The position numbers and the translations under genes are program-made. The notes beneath the pieces were generated by a model, which was not told where the DNA came from, did no database searches, and saw only the letters and a program-made list of their open reading frames with translations. 64,000 nucleotides of DNA from an uncultured Eubacteriales bacterium (GTDB taxonomy: Bacteria; Bacillota; Clostridia; Oscillospirales; CAG-272), in assembly GCA_934433485.1 (NCBI GenBank), contig CAKRZR010000006.1, positions 85,015 through 149,014 of the forward strand, read 5' to 3'. Shown piece after piece: positions 8,402 through 15,907 of the stretch. Within the stretch, counting starts at the first letter, position 1. Each line of letters starts with the position of its first letter.

Positions 8402-10135
8402 TCAAAACCAACTGTCCAGCTTGTTCTTTGCGTCCTGCATAATGATGTGCTGTTTACAGGCGATCACACCGGCGTCAAACAGATCCATGCGGTGCGTCGG
8501 GTCCACTTTTTCGTACCGCATCCGCTCGTCTGGGTCTTCCACCGCTTTCACGTTTCCGATGCAGTATTCAAACGCCTTGTTGTGGACGTAGTATAAAGCC
8601 TTGTCGTGGATCCGCTTCTCCAGATACCGGAACGCTTCGGATTTCTTCCAGTACTGCTGATCACCGTTTTCCATCTTGAATCCCGCATTCTTCATGAATT
8701 TCACAAAGTCGCGGGATTTGTATTTGTCGAACGAAACGCACTTGATCTTGAACCCCATTGTCCGCCACGCCTGGAACTGCTTCACTACGTCCGCGTAATC
8801 GATGGTCTCTCCGTTGCAGAGCGTGAGCCATCCCTCGTCGCGCCACCAGAAAAACGGAATTTCATCTTCTTCCGCTTTCTTCTGCGCCGTCACCACCGGC
8901 ATGAATCCGTGGGAAACGAGGATCGATACCGGCTTCCCCTTGTGAACGTATTCACCGTACAGATCCGCGGCGGTAAGGTCATGCGATACGGATAAGTCCG
9001 CGCCGCCGATCCACGTAATAGGCAGCTTCGCAAGCTCCTGCATCGTCCAACTGTAGCATTCATCAGACGCCTGTACCTCGGAGAGATCGAAATACGCGTT
9101 TGCCACGTTCGTGTAGATGTTCAGGGACTTGTTCAGAAAATTGTTGCGGCTCTTTGGGTCCGCCTGTGCCTGCAGCGCATCCGCCAGAATGTCCTTCGCG
9201 CGGATGGTCACGCCGTAATTTGGATTTGCCTTTTCATGTTCCACCGGGTTTGTGTAGTCCCCCGGATCGTCCGCTTTGCAGATGAAGATGAAATACTGCT
9301 CATCCTGCACTGTTCCGGCAAGGATCTTCTGACAAAGACGCAGCCGGTCATAGCAGAAGCTGTTGATGTTCTTCCCGGCGGTCGTGATCCCGATGAGCAG
9401 CTTGTTCACGTAGGCTTTCATCGCGTCCTTGTAAACCAGATAATCGTCCGGCGAACGGTACGCGTGGATCTCATCGAGTAAGATGAGATTCCCGTTGATG
9501 CCGTCCGCCATCTGGGAATTGTTTGCGAGTGCCTGAATGGAAATGGAGCCGACAAGGTTGTCCGCTTCGTCTGTAAATTCACGGGAAATGGAATGCTCCG
9601 CGTTGCTGTCGAGGATGTGAAACTCGTCGATCTCTCCCATGTACCTCAGATTCTTCACGATGAAATCAAAGGATTCCAAAGCCCGATCCAGGCGGTTCGC
9701 AATGATGTACGCAGAAGAAGCAGTGCGCCGGTCCAGAAGCGACAACGCCCAGACAAGGGAGGAGGCAAACGGTGTTTTTCCGTTTTTGCGCGGGATGAAA
9801 ATAAAGACTTCCTTGAACCGCCGTTCCTCCGTCCCCGCAAGAAAGAATCCCGCAATGTTGTAGCAGATGAATTTCTCCCATGGTTCCAGCAGAAAAGGCT
9901 TGCCGGTTTTTGTCCCCTTGACGTGTACAATGGTGTTCTCGATGATCTGAATCACAAACTCTGCGCTTGCCGGGCGAAATTCATAGAGCGGGTTTTGTAC
10001 ATCCCGGAAAAACCGTTCCGCCGCCTGTTTCAGCTCCACACAAGCCGTCTTTTCCCCGGATACGATCGATTCCGCATATCCAATCACCGCGTCATAATTC
10101 CGATACCCGCCGTTCCCTCGTGCTTCTCCCGCCAT
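8402..10135 (-). CDS. terL: Terminase large subunit
   Basis: 577 residues. This is the packaging motor ATPase with a nuclease that cuts the concatemer. A Walker A-like 'IPRKNGKT' lies at 114-121 and Walker B with catalytic Glu 'LILLDEIHAY' at 217-226. The C-terminal half holds the RNase H-like nuclease, beginning near 'GADLSVSHDLTAADLY'. This arrangement is that of the YmfN/HK97-like TerL family. ATG at 10135 has GAGG upstream. It is preceded by a decayed gene rather than directly by the small subunit. Confidence 0.96.
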   Translation of the reverse strand: MAGEARGNGGYRNYDAVIGYAESIVSGEKTACVELKQAAERFFRDVQNPLYEFRPASAEFVIQIIENTIVHVKGTKTGKPFLLEPWEKFICYNIAGFFLAGTEERRFKEVFIFIPRKNGKTPFASSLVWALSLLDRRTASSAYIIANRLDRALESFDFIVKNLRYMGEIDEFHILDSNAEHSISREFTDEADNLVGSISIQALANNSQMADGINGNLILLDEIHAYRSPDDYLVYKDAMKAYVNKLLIGITTAGKNINSFCYDRLRLCQKILAGTVQDEQYFIFICKADDPGDYTNPVEHEKANPNYGVTIRAKDILADALQAQADPKSRNNFLNKSLNIYTNVANAYFDLSEVQASDECYSWTMQELAKLPITWIGGADLSVSHDLTAADLYGEYVHKGKPVSILVSHGFMPVVTAQKKAEEDEIPFFWWRDEGWLTLCNGETIDYADVVKQFQAWRTMGFKIKCVSFDKYKSRDFVKFMKNAGFKMENGDQQYWKKSEAFRYLEKRIHDKALYYVHNKAFEYCIGNVKAVEDPDERMRYEKVDPTHRMDLFDAGVIACKQHIIMQDAKNKLDSWF

Positions 10136-10144
10136 ATCACCGCC

Positions 10145-10407
10145 TCATCCCATCCCAACCTCCAAGCTCTCCGCATCACACTGAACCACTCCAACAGTTC
10201 CTACCAGATCAGGCAATACCACCATCGAATAGAGCCACTGCTTCCCGTGGCGGTCCCGACCATCACATCACGATCCCGCCGCATTCATCCGCTCAGGACG
10301 GACGGCAGCAGAACCCGGAGTATACGGGCATATCCCACGCCGTCGTAGAGAATCGGCGTTTCCTGAATCATGGCTTTTTTGATCTGGTCGCGTATGAAAT
10401 ACGCCAT
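10145..10407 (-). pseudogene. Decayed copy of the 87-residue early phage gene at 16600-16863
   Basis: The translation from ATG 10407 reads 'DQIKKAMIQETPILYDGV', nearly the same as 'DQIKKAMIQETPVLYDGV' in the intact gene at 16600-16863. The DNA similarity continues through the GFCCRPS codons, but these are in another frame here and are followed by stops. A later frame again reads GKQWLYSMVVL, against GKRRLYSVVEL in the intact copy. At least one frameshift and a premature stop disable it; only a 40-codon frame remains. It fills the gap between small and large terminase genes. Confidence 0.75.
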
Positions 10408-10425
10408 CCAATCCCGCAAGGCTCC

Positions 10426-10806
10426 CTATCGCCCAAGCTTGTCCAGCGCACTGGTAAGCTTGCTCATCTTCTTCCGGGTTTTCATCTCCGCCTCATTGAT
10501 CCGCTTCATCCCGCAAGGCGACAGCCCAAGCCTGTCCTCCTGTGCTGCAATGTCACGCCGCAACTGTTCAATCGCCGCGTATAGGGCGGTCTTCCGCTCA
10601 TTCGTAGCCCCGGCTTTGTTCGTGTACTCCTCCGTGACTTTGCTCCCGCCATCCAGAAACTCCTGACTCAGCACCTCATACTGGTACCGCATTGCCGCAT
10701 ACATGCGAATCGCCGGTGTAAACTGCACCCGATACGTCCCCAAAGCCGTCATATCATCCACCGTTTTCCGCGCAATCTTCTTGATCCGCTTCTCCGCCTC
10801 CGTCAT
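10426..10806 (-). CDS. terS: Terminase small subunit (P27-like)
   Basis: 126 residues from the ATG at 10806 (GGTGGGGTGG upstream); an in-frame ATG at 10830 is the alternative. The protein is helical and charged, with 'RVQFTPAIRMYAAMRYQYEVLSQEF' and a basic C-terminus, matching P27-family small terminases, which recognise the packaging site. Position between the HNH endonuclease and the large subunit supports the call. The decayed gene at 10145-10407 separates it from terL, which is unusual because terS and terL are normally adjacent. Confidence 0.8.
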   Translation of the reverse strand: MTEAEKRIKKIARKTVDDMTALGTYRVQFTPAIRMYAAMRYQYEVLSQEFLDGGSKVTEEYTNKAGATNERKTALYAAIEQLRRDIAAQEDRLGLSPCGMKRINEAEMKTRKKMSKLTSALDKLGR

Positions 10807-10953
10807 AGCCACCCCACCCATTCCCCCCATTGCTGAAAAATTCGGCGTATATATAAATACTTCCACTCGCCGGTCTCCAGAGCATGAAAAAATTCTCGCA
10901 AGGGTAGGGGGGGATACCGCGCCAGTGCGCCCGCGCATTCGTTCAAAACTCCG

Positions 10954-10981
10954 TAATATTTATAATTTATTATAAATATTA
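10954..10981. repeat. Perfect AT-only palindrome between HNH and small terminase genes
   Basis: Twelve-base arms TAATATTTATAA and TTATAAATATTA surround a TTTA loop. All 28 bases are A or T in a GC-rich region. The gap 10807-11134 holds no convincing gene; it also holds a run of seven or more Gs near 10,908. The place next to terS and HNH is where cos sites lie in HK97-type phages, so this may mark the packaging site. It could also be a terminator or protein-binding site. Confidence 0.7.
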
Positions 10982-11134
10982 TCTCTCCCGCTGTGTCCGC
11001 AGCTCCGGCAAGCCTCACTCACACGATCCCGCATAACGTATCACCGCATAAGCCAACCCAGCCGCAGCGCCGCGCGCTCGATCCGCCGGAAAATCCAGCG
11101 CAAAACCGCGTGATAATCCGCCGATTCCCGCGGA

Positions 11135-11389
11135 TTATTCGCGTTTTCTGCCCCAACTCCCGCCTTTTCCTGGGTGCATTTTGTTGTGACAAGCCTCACA
11201 CAGCGACACGAGATTGCTGTCCACCAGCGCAAGCTCCGGGTATTGCTCCAGCTCCTTGATGTGGTGTACCGTCGTGGCGTCGCGCCGCCGCCCGTACTTC
11301 TTGCATTCCACACACATATATCCATCCCGTTTCAAAATCGCACGGCGTTTTTTCTTCCACCGCGCCGACTTGTAGAAAGAATCTGTCAT
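11135..11389 (-). CDS. HNH endonuclease
   Basis: 84 residues. The core 'YMCVECKKYG' ... 'TTVHHIKELEQ' ... 'NLVSLCEACHNKMH' contains two CxxC zinc knuckles, the HH of the beta-beta-alpha metal site, and the final Asn/His. In HK97-type phages this nuclease works with the terminase at cos cleavage, and here it stands directly upstream of terS. Start at ATG 11389 with GGGTGGGG upstream. Confidence 0.93.
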   Translation of the reverse strand: MTDSFYKSARWKKKRRAILKRDGYMCVECKKYGRRRDATTVHHIKELEQYPELALVDSNLVSLCEACHNKMHPGKGGSWGRKRE

Positions 11390-11447
11390 GATAACCCCAC
11401 CCTGCTAACCCTCGCCGGACGCTTTGCCGACGTGCCATGTATTCATG

Positions 11448-11479
11448 GTATCATGATAGCACAAATTCATCTGTGATAC
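11448..11479. promoter_or_regulatory. Nested inverted repeats upstream of the HNH/packaging operon
   Basis: In the 93-base gap between the putative late regulator and the HNH gene, GTATCA (11448-11453) pairs with TGATAC (11474-11479), and CACA (11460-11463) with TGTG (11472-11475) inside it. A minus-strand TATCAT in this region could be a -10 element. This is the natural place for a late promoter and activator site. The repeats are visible; the function is inference. Confidence 0.4.
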
Positions 11480-11482
11480 GGC

Positions 11483-11800
11483 TCATGTTATGAACCCGCA
11501 TAGCCGCGCCAGCTCATAGCAGTACTTTTTCTTCTCCCGCTTGAACGTGGATAGGCTTACCGCGAGATTGAACCGCCGCACCAATAGCTCATAGGGATAC
11601 TCGTACCGATTCACCAGATTGCACTTGATCGCTTCGATCAGCTTCTCCCGTTCCCATTGCGCCGCATCGTCCGGCGCGTAATTCACACCGACAACGCGCC
11701 CTGCCGCGATGATGTACGTTTTGTACGGCTCCTCCGCCACGCTTTCCACGATCCCGGCACAAGCCCGGACAATGCCGCGCGGCAATATGTTTTTCCTCAT
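11483..11800 (-). CDS. Putative phage late transcription regulator (ArpU/RinA-like)
   Basis: 105 residues. The C-terminal part 'VRRFNLAVSLSTFKREKKKYCYELARLCGF' resembles the S-x-x-TFYRRK-x-x-x-x-x-LA-x-x-LGF pattern at the end of ArpU/RinA-type late regulators. Those regulators often stand just before the HNH-terminase block, as this gene does. ATG overlaps the VRR-NUC stop by ATGA. The first 60 residues show no recognisable motif. The regulatory role is inferred from this partial similarity and position. Confidence 0.5.
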   Translation of the reverse strand: MRKNILPRGIVRACAGIVESVAEEPYKTYIIAAGRVVGVNYAPDDAAQWEREKLIEAIKCNLVNRYEYPYELLVRRFNLAVSLSTFKREKKKYCYELARLCGFIT

Positions 11801-12189
11801 TCGCTTTTCTCACCTCCGAGATAGAACGTAAGCGCCTTGATCGCGGCAGCGGCGCCATACGCCACAAACGCACAGTAATTCTGCCGCTTCAATTCCGCGA
11901 TCCACTTTTTCTGTTCCGCACTGACCACACCCTTTTCCGCTTTCAGCTCGATGTATAACCCGTGAAATCCACGCCGCGCCACCGGCAGACACAGATCCGG
12001 CACTCCGGCTTTTACACCCTCGCGCTTGAACCGCGCCGCCTCCGCTTTGCTCCGCTTCCCGCCGTTTGGTATGTGGTATAAAAGCTCCAGCTCCGGATAC
12101 TTCCCGCGGTTCCACGCACACCACTCAAAGATTGCCGCCTGTTCTTCAGATTCGCTTGTGTGGCATAGGCTTTGATACTCTGTTTTCAT
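11797..12189 (-). CDS. VRR-NUC domain nuclease
   Basis: 130 residues, a stand-alone VRR-NUC (PD-(D/E)XK-fold) protein. The core motifs 'YHIPNGGKRSKAEAARFKREGVKAGVPDLCLP' and 'LYIELKAEKG..S..QKKWI' carry the catalytic Asp and the E-x-K. Such proteins are common in phage replication modules and act on branched DNA or nicks. ATG at 12189 has AGGAGGGC upstream; it lies 44 bases inside the end of the Rep gene, in another frame. Confidence 0.92.
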   Translation of the reverse strand: MKTEYQSLCHTSESEEQAAIFEWCAWNRGKYPELELLYHIPNGGKRSKAEAARFKREGVKAGVPDLCLPVARRGFHGLYIELKAEKGVVSAEQKKWIAELKRQNYCAFVAYGAAAAIKALTFYLGGEKSE

Positions 12190-13009
12190 TGCTTGCCCTC
12201 CTGTTCCATTCCGCCCCTCGGCGGTAAAGGTAGATCGTGATAAAATGCGCCCGTGGGATCGGCGTTTCCGTTTCACCATCGAACGCACCGTTCGGCGTCG
12301 GCTCCACGGCGGCGACAATGTACTCCGGATATAGCTTCTCTATGAACGCGAAATCGTCCGGGTGCGCATCGACATACGCCGCATCCCGCGCACGTATCCG
12401 GTAATCGTTCTTGAATATCTCCCGGTTCAACCGCGGACGCAGCAGGTTTTTCGAGGAGTTCCACGTCCGTGCCACCGTGTCCGCTTCCTGCTCCCGTGCG
12501 ATTTTCTGTTTTTTCGCCTTTGTCCCGTATTTCGATAGCCCGACAAGCCCGGTCTCGCTGAATTGCAGCCGCCGCGTGTTCGCGTATCCATGCCCCCAAA
12601 GCGCTTCCAACACGTCTCGATCCATGCCGCCGCTTATGAAAACATGGTGGTGTATCCTGCCGCTCTGGGTGCCGCGTTCCGTGAAGTATATGTATTTCAG
12701 TTCCGACAGCCCGTTCTTCTTCCGGTAGTACCGGACGCGCCGAAAGAAGTTTTTGAGCTGCTTGTCCGCTTCCGCTACGTTGTCCGGCTGCTCTTCATAC
12801 GAGAGACGGAGAAAATAATCCTGCGCCGTGAAGTTCAGGTGCAGAATGTCGGCAAGCATCCGTTCCCGGTTTTTCTGATTCAGCTTTTGCTGCACGAGGG
12901 AGCTTTCCCGGTTTCGTTTCCCGCGCTTGCCGCTTGCTTCTCGGCGTACCGGGTACCAGTGTACCCGCGCGAAATCCCCCGTTTTGACGATCCTTTCTCT
13001 CTCCGGCAT
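12146..13009 (-). CDS. Rolling-circle replication initiator (HUH Rep) protein
   Basis: 287 residues from ATG 13009 (GGAG six bases upstream); an ATG at 13021 is the alternative. The segment 'LKYIYFTERGTQSGRIHHHVFISGG' has the HUH metal motif. A downstream 'GLSKYGTKAKKQK' offers the likely nicking Tyr, the organisation of Rep proteins of microvirus/plasmid type. The N-terminal 50 residues are very basic. It should nick a double-strand origin to start rolling-circle replication. No helicase, primase or polymerase is visible nearby, so host replication proteins would be recruited. Confidence 0.85.
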   Translation of the reverse strand: MPERERIVKTGDFARVHWYPVRREASGKRGKRNRESSLVQQKLNQKNRERMLADILHLNFTAQDYFLRLSYEEQPDNVAEADKQLKNFFRRVRYYRKKNGLSELKYIYFTERGTQSGRIHHHVFISGGMDRDVLEALWGHGYANTRRLQFSETGLVGLSKYGTKAKKQKIAREQEADTVARTWNSSKNLLRPRLNREIFKNDYRIRARDAAYVDAHPDDFAFIEKLYPEYIVAAVEPTPNGAFDGETETPIPRAHFITIYLYRRGAEWNRRASNENRVSKPMPHKRI

Positions 13010-13095
13010 AACCCGCTCCATTTCACGTCCGGCATTGTGGAAAACTCCGGGAGTTTCCCACCACGCCTAAATCTTGTCCGCACAGGAGAGAATGC

Positions 13096-13125
13096 AGGGG
13101 ACTATCCCCTCTTGCGTAAACGCAA
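13096..13125. promoter_or_regulatory. Two adjacent small hairpins upstream of rep (candidate nick origin)
   Basis: AGGGGA-CTA-TCCCCT (13096-13110) and TTGCG-TAAA-CGCAA (13112-13125) are both perfect inverted repeats, one base apart. They lie 87 bases upstream of the rep start, within the gene-free stretch 13,010-13,307. Rolling-circle origins are commonly hairpin loops next to rep, so this is a candidate double-strand origin. Otherwise nothing recognisable is seen in that gap. Confidence 0.4.
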
Positions 13126-13307
13126 TTCACCCCGCACCCACAGGGGTTTCCACTTCGCATAGAGAGTGAGAAAATACGCGGTGGATTGCGCGTGTTTTCG
13201 TTCACTTGTTAATACCCTATGCAAGCCCCTGTATGCGCCTGTGCGGCGCGTGTGACGATTCGGTTCAACAAAGCCCATGAAGCATATCCGCATTCATGGG
13301 CATGGGT

Positions 13308-14138
13308 TCAATCTCGCATTTCCAATCGTAAATCTTCCTTTATATAGTATCTCCGTTCGTACTGAACGCACAGTTCTTCGATCTTGCGCCCGAACTGCGC
13401 CCAGTCTGTGTGCGATTTGTAGTAGTTCAGCTTCCCAATGCGGTATAGGTCGGCGTCAATGAATCGGATAACGCCATAGCAAAACTTCGGATCCAGCACA
13501 GGCTCTAAACTGATCCATGTACGGATCCCCGCCTCATGCGCGGCATAGAGAGCAGCCACCCGTTTCGATGGCAATAACGCGCCCGGTTCTATATGTACTG
13601 CCGTGCGGTCGTTGCTGGTCAGCGTGACACCAAACCAGTCGTTTCCGTCGAGCAGGTCAAAGTCGCGTGTTGTCGGATTCTTTGTCAGGATCTGCACATG
13701 GTTCCCGCTTGTCTTGATCGCCTGGATGATCTCCCGCGTCGGCGTGGTGTCAACACCCCGCGGATATGGGTCGCAGGTGAAGCACAGCGCAATGGTCTTG
13801 CCTTTCTCTGGGAATGTGGAAAGCTGTTCCCACACCGCCTTGACAATGTTGTCGCGCTGCCGGACCACATCGAACGCAGCGCGATCCATGTGCAGCACTT
13901 TCGGCGCGTAGCAGTACGTGCAGCCATGATTGCAGCCGGTGTAGATATTGATCGCGTATTCGCCGTACTCCCGTGCCCGTCCGCTCGGCTTGTAGATCGG
14001 TCGGAAATGTCTGTTCCGGCACGTTCCCACCTCCTCCTGCGGTGCAACGTTCCTTATTTTCGCCACGCAGTTCGGGCAGACGTGTCCGTATCCCTCTGGG
14101 ACCTCTGCGCCGCAGTACACACAAGGATTTGCAGCCAT
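13308..14138 (-). CDS. Phage radical SAM protein with N-terminal zinc ribbon
   Basis: 276 residues. An N-terminal zinc ribbon (Cys6, 9, 21, 24) is followed by the radical SAM cluster motif CxxxCxxC at Cys69, 73, 76 within 'YTGCNHGCTYCYAPK'. This pattern belongs to the spore-photoproduct-lyase-like / Rv2578c-like radical SAM group. Motifs such as 'LCFTCDPYPRG' and 'TWISLEPVLDP' fit the same family and the phage Gp37/Gp68-type branch. The substrate is unknown. Start at ATG 14138 behind AGGAGG. Its place among replication genes suggests a nucleic acid or nucleotide target, but that is inference. Confidence 0.85.
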   Translation of the reverse strand: MAANPCVYCGAEVPEGYGHVCPNCVAKIRNVAPQEEVGTCRNRHFRPIYKPSGRAREYGEYAINIYTGCNHGCTYCYAPKVLHMDRAAFDVVRQRDNIVKAVWEQLSTFPEKGKTIALCFTCDPYPRGVDTTPTREIIQAIKTSGNHVQILTKNPTTRDFDLLDGNDWFGVTLTSNDRTAVHIEPGALLPSKRVAALYAAHEAGIRTWISLEPVLDPKFCYGVIRFIDADLYRIGKLNYYKSHTDWAQFGRKIEELCVQYERRYYIKEDLRLEMRD

Positions 14139-14153
14139 ATATATTCCTACCTC

Positions 14154-14936
14154 CTATTCTTCCAGCTTGCATTTCCGGGTGTCGATCCGCTCCACATTGA
14201 TTTTCCCTTTGGCGGAGCAGGACAGCCGTGCCTTTGTGGTCGCGGTCATATCGATGGTGACAGAGTGCATCTCGCCCTGCGCCATCAGCCCCACAATCAC
14301 GCCCATCAGCTCCAGTGTCTTCTCCCGGTGGATCGGCTGAAATCCGTTGTCGATCGCTTCCTCTCCGAAAAGCTGATGAATGCGCTCTTTCGCGTTTTCC
14401 GTCTGCTGTTTCTGTTCGACATACTTCCGAGCGCCGGTGCAGGAACAGCCGCAAGTCGCGATTTCATCCTTTTCCGCCTGTGTCAGATCGGACATACAGG
14501 TAATGATGTCCATCTGGTGGCAGAATCGGCACGATCCGCTTGTCTCCACAAGAACCGCGCGGCTGCGGCATTCGCAAAGGAGCGTCGCAAGCTGATTCTT
14601 TTCGGTTTCCGTCAAGTCTTTCGACCATTGCAGCGGTACACTCGTGCCGCAGTTGATGCAGATTCCATATGTGCGCATTTCCGTTTCTCCTTTATGTTCC
14701 CCAGCCGTTTCTCCGGTTTGCCTCGCTTTTTTCGCCTGTATCCGGAACGCACGGTTCCGCACCGCGTCCGGCGTCCGTTGCAGGAACGCAGCTATGTCCA
14801 CGATCGGTGCGCCTGCCGCGTATCCCGCAAGGAGAATCTTGTCACAAACAGTATCCCAGCCGTTTGGTTTTCTGTGTGCCTCACAGTCCGCGGACATACC
14901 GCAGCCCATGCCGGCGTTTCTTTTGTCCCGCTTCAT
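14154..14936 (-). CDS. Phage HTH-like plus zinc-finger protein, possible two-in-one gene
   Basis: 260 residues from ATG 14936, which has GGAGGA at ideal spacing and follows the upstream stop. Residues 1-80 resemble a Myb/SANT-like helix-turn-helix: 'WDTVCDKILLAGYAAG' followed by 'IAAFLQRTPDAVRNRAF'. Residues from about 87 on start with a CxxC pair and further CxxC pairs, then a helical and beta-rich end of unknown function. A second ATG at 14678 (174-residue product) has its own AAAGGAG at good spacing, so two proteins may be made from one frame. No specific function can be named. Confidence 0.65.
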   Translation of the reverse strand: MKRDKRNAGMGCGMSADCEAHRKPNGWDTVCDKILLAGYAAGAPIVDIAAFLQRTPDAVRNRAFRIQAKKARQTGETAGEHKGETEMRTYGICINCGTSVPLQWSKDLTETEKNQLATLLCECRSRAVLVETSGSCRFCHQMDIITCMSDLTQAEKDEIATCGCSCTGARKYVEQKQQTENAKERIHQLFGEEAIDNGFQPIHREKTLELMGVIVGLMAQGEMHSVTIDMTATTKARLSCSAKGKINVERIDTRKCKLEE

Positions 14937-14938
14937 AT

Positions 14939-15544
14939 TCATTCCTCCGGCAGATCCACAATGACGATTTCGGCGTTTTCCGTGATCCCGCGCTGGATGC
15001 AGTCCTCGTGTCCCGCCGGATTGAAAACGTCCAGCCTGCCGACCGTATCCATGGACGCGCCGCCGCGGTCCGCAACGATATACTCCACGCCGTCGATGGT
15101 GAGTACCGTCATGAGCGGCAGCCAGTTGCAGCCGACGACCGGCACCTCCGGCTCCACGCCGTTTTCGATCCGGATACCGCTTGCTGTGATGCCGTCCGTC
15201 TTGCCGCAACAGGACAGACATACATCATAATAGGTAAGCGTCCCGACAATGGTGTCCCCCTCGCGGATGCCGTTGTAACTCTGCGTCTCCATCGGCTCTA
15301 CAGTCTCCGGCAGCGTTGCTGCGATCGATTCTACCGCGATTTCCGCAGTGTCCGTCTCCGGATCGCGTATCACGATCACATCCGCGGCGGTTTCTTCCGC
15401 GATCCGTTCCACCGGAACGTGCGGAAAGCCGGGATGGCGTATACCGGGGATCCCGCTTGCGTACACCACGGACGCGATTGCCGAAATGGCAGCCGCGCTG
15501 AACAGAAAGACCTTTAGATTCATGCTCTTTTCCCGCTGCGTCAT
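14939..15544 (-). CDS. Membrane-anchored 3D-domain (double-psi beta-barrel) protein
   Basis: 201 residues. An N-terminal hydrophobic segment (about 9-30) should act as signal or anchor. The C-terminal domain 'TLTYYD...TASGIRIENG' ... 'VGCNWLPLMTVLTIDG' ... 'VADRGGAS...GRLDVFNPAGHEDCIQRGI' is the 3D fold found in lytic transglycosylase-like and cell-wall proteins, with Asp residues at the usual places. Known homologues are phage-encoded and thought to act on cell wall or host surface. ATG overlaps the preceding stop (ATGA). The presence of a cell-wall domain in the early region is notable. Confidence 0.8.
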   Translation of the reverse strand: MTQREKSMNLKVFLFSAAAISAIASVVYASGIPGIRHPGFPHVPVERIAEETAADVIVIRDPETDTAEIAVESIAATLPETVEPMETQSYNGIREGDTIVGTLTYYDVCLSCCGKTDGITASGIRIENGVEPEVPVVGCNWLPLMTVLTIDGVEYIVADRGGASMDTVGRLDVFNPAGHEDCIQRGITENAEIVIVDLPEE

Positions 15545-15888
15545 GGTTCCAGCTCCTTTTCTCCTTGTTCCGCAACAACGGCGTCATAGTCAAACCCCGC
15601 TTCTTCGCGCAGATAGTACTTGATCGCGTCCGTGTCCATCCGTTTTTCGGGTCCGTAAAAGCGGTTTTCGTCGCCCGGCTTCACGAATCGATCCCGAAAA
15701 TACGTGTAGTATTCGCCGATCACATCATAGAATTTGCGCAGCCGTTTCGCGCCGAATCCAAACTCCCTGTGCAGCACATACAGAATCAGAACGTCCATGT
15801 GTTCTATGAAGTTGTCAAGATTGTCGTTCACCAGCTGCCGCGCATGATCCCGCACCTGCCGTTCCCGGTACTTTTTCATTGCATTCAT
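15541..15888 (-). CDS. Conserved phage protein of unknown function
   Basis: 115 residues from ATG 15888 with GGAGG ten bases upstream. The protein is helical and charged. The N-terminal part 'MKKYRERQVRDHARQLVNDNLDNFIEHMDVLILYVLH' is amphipathic and followed by 'FGFGAKRLRKFYD', reminiscent of small early proteins near replication genes in Clostridial phages. No catalytic motif is visible. It overlaps the 3D-domain gene by four bases, so the two are translationally coupled. Confidence 0.7.
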   Translation of the reverse strand: MNAMKKYRERQVRDHARQLVNDNLDNFIEHMDVLILYVLHREFGFGAKRLRKFYDVIGEYYTYFRDRFVKPGDENRFYGPEKRMDTDAIKYYLREEAGFDYDAVVAEQGEKELEP

Positions 15889-15907
15889 ATAGAGTATTCC
15901 TCCGCAT

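Noticed and set aside
10803..11018. 71-codon minus frame ending in an ATGA overlap with the small terminase gene
   Set aside because: It reads through the AT palindrome and has no ribosome binding site or recognisable family; the overlap is probably chance, so the gap is described as gene-free.
13593..15230. 545-codon plus frame opposite radical SAM and zinc-finger genes
   Set aside because: The minus-strand genes have CxxC and radical SAM motifs with Shine-Dalgarno sequences; the plus frame has none.
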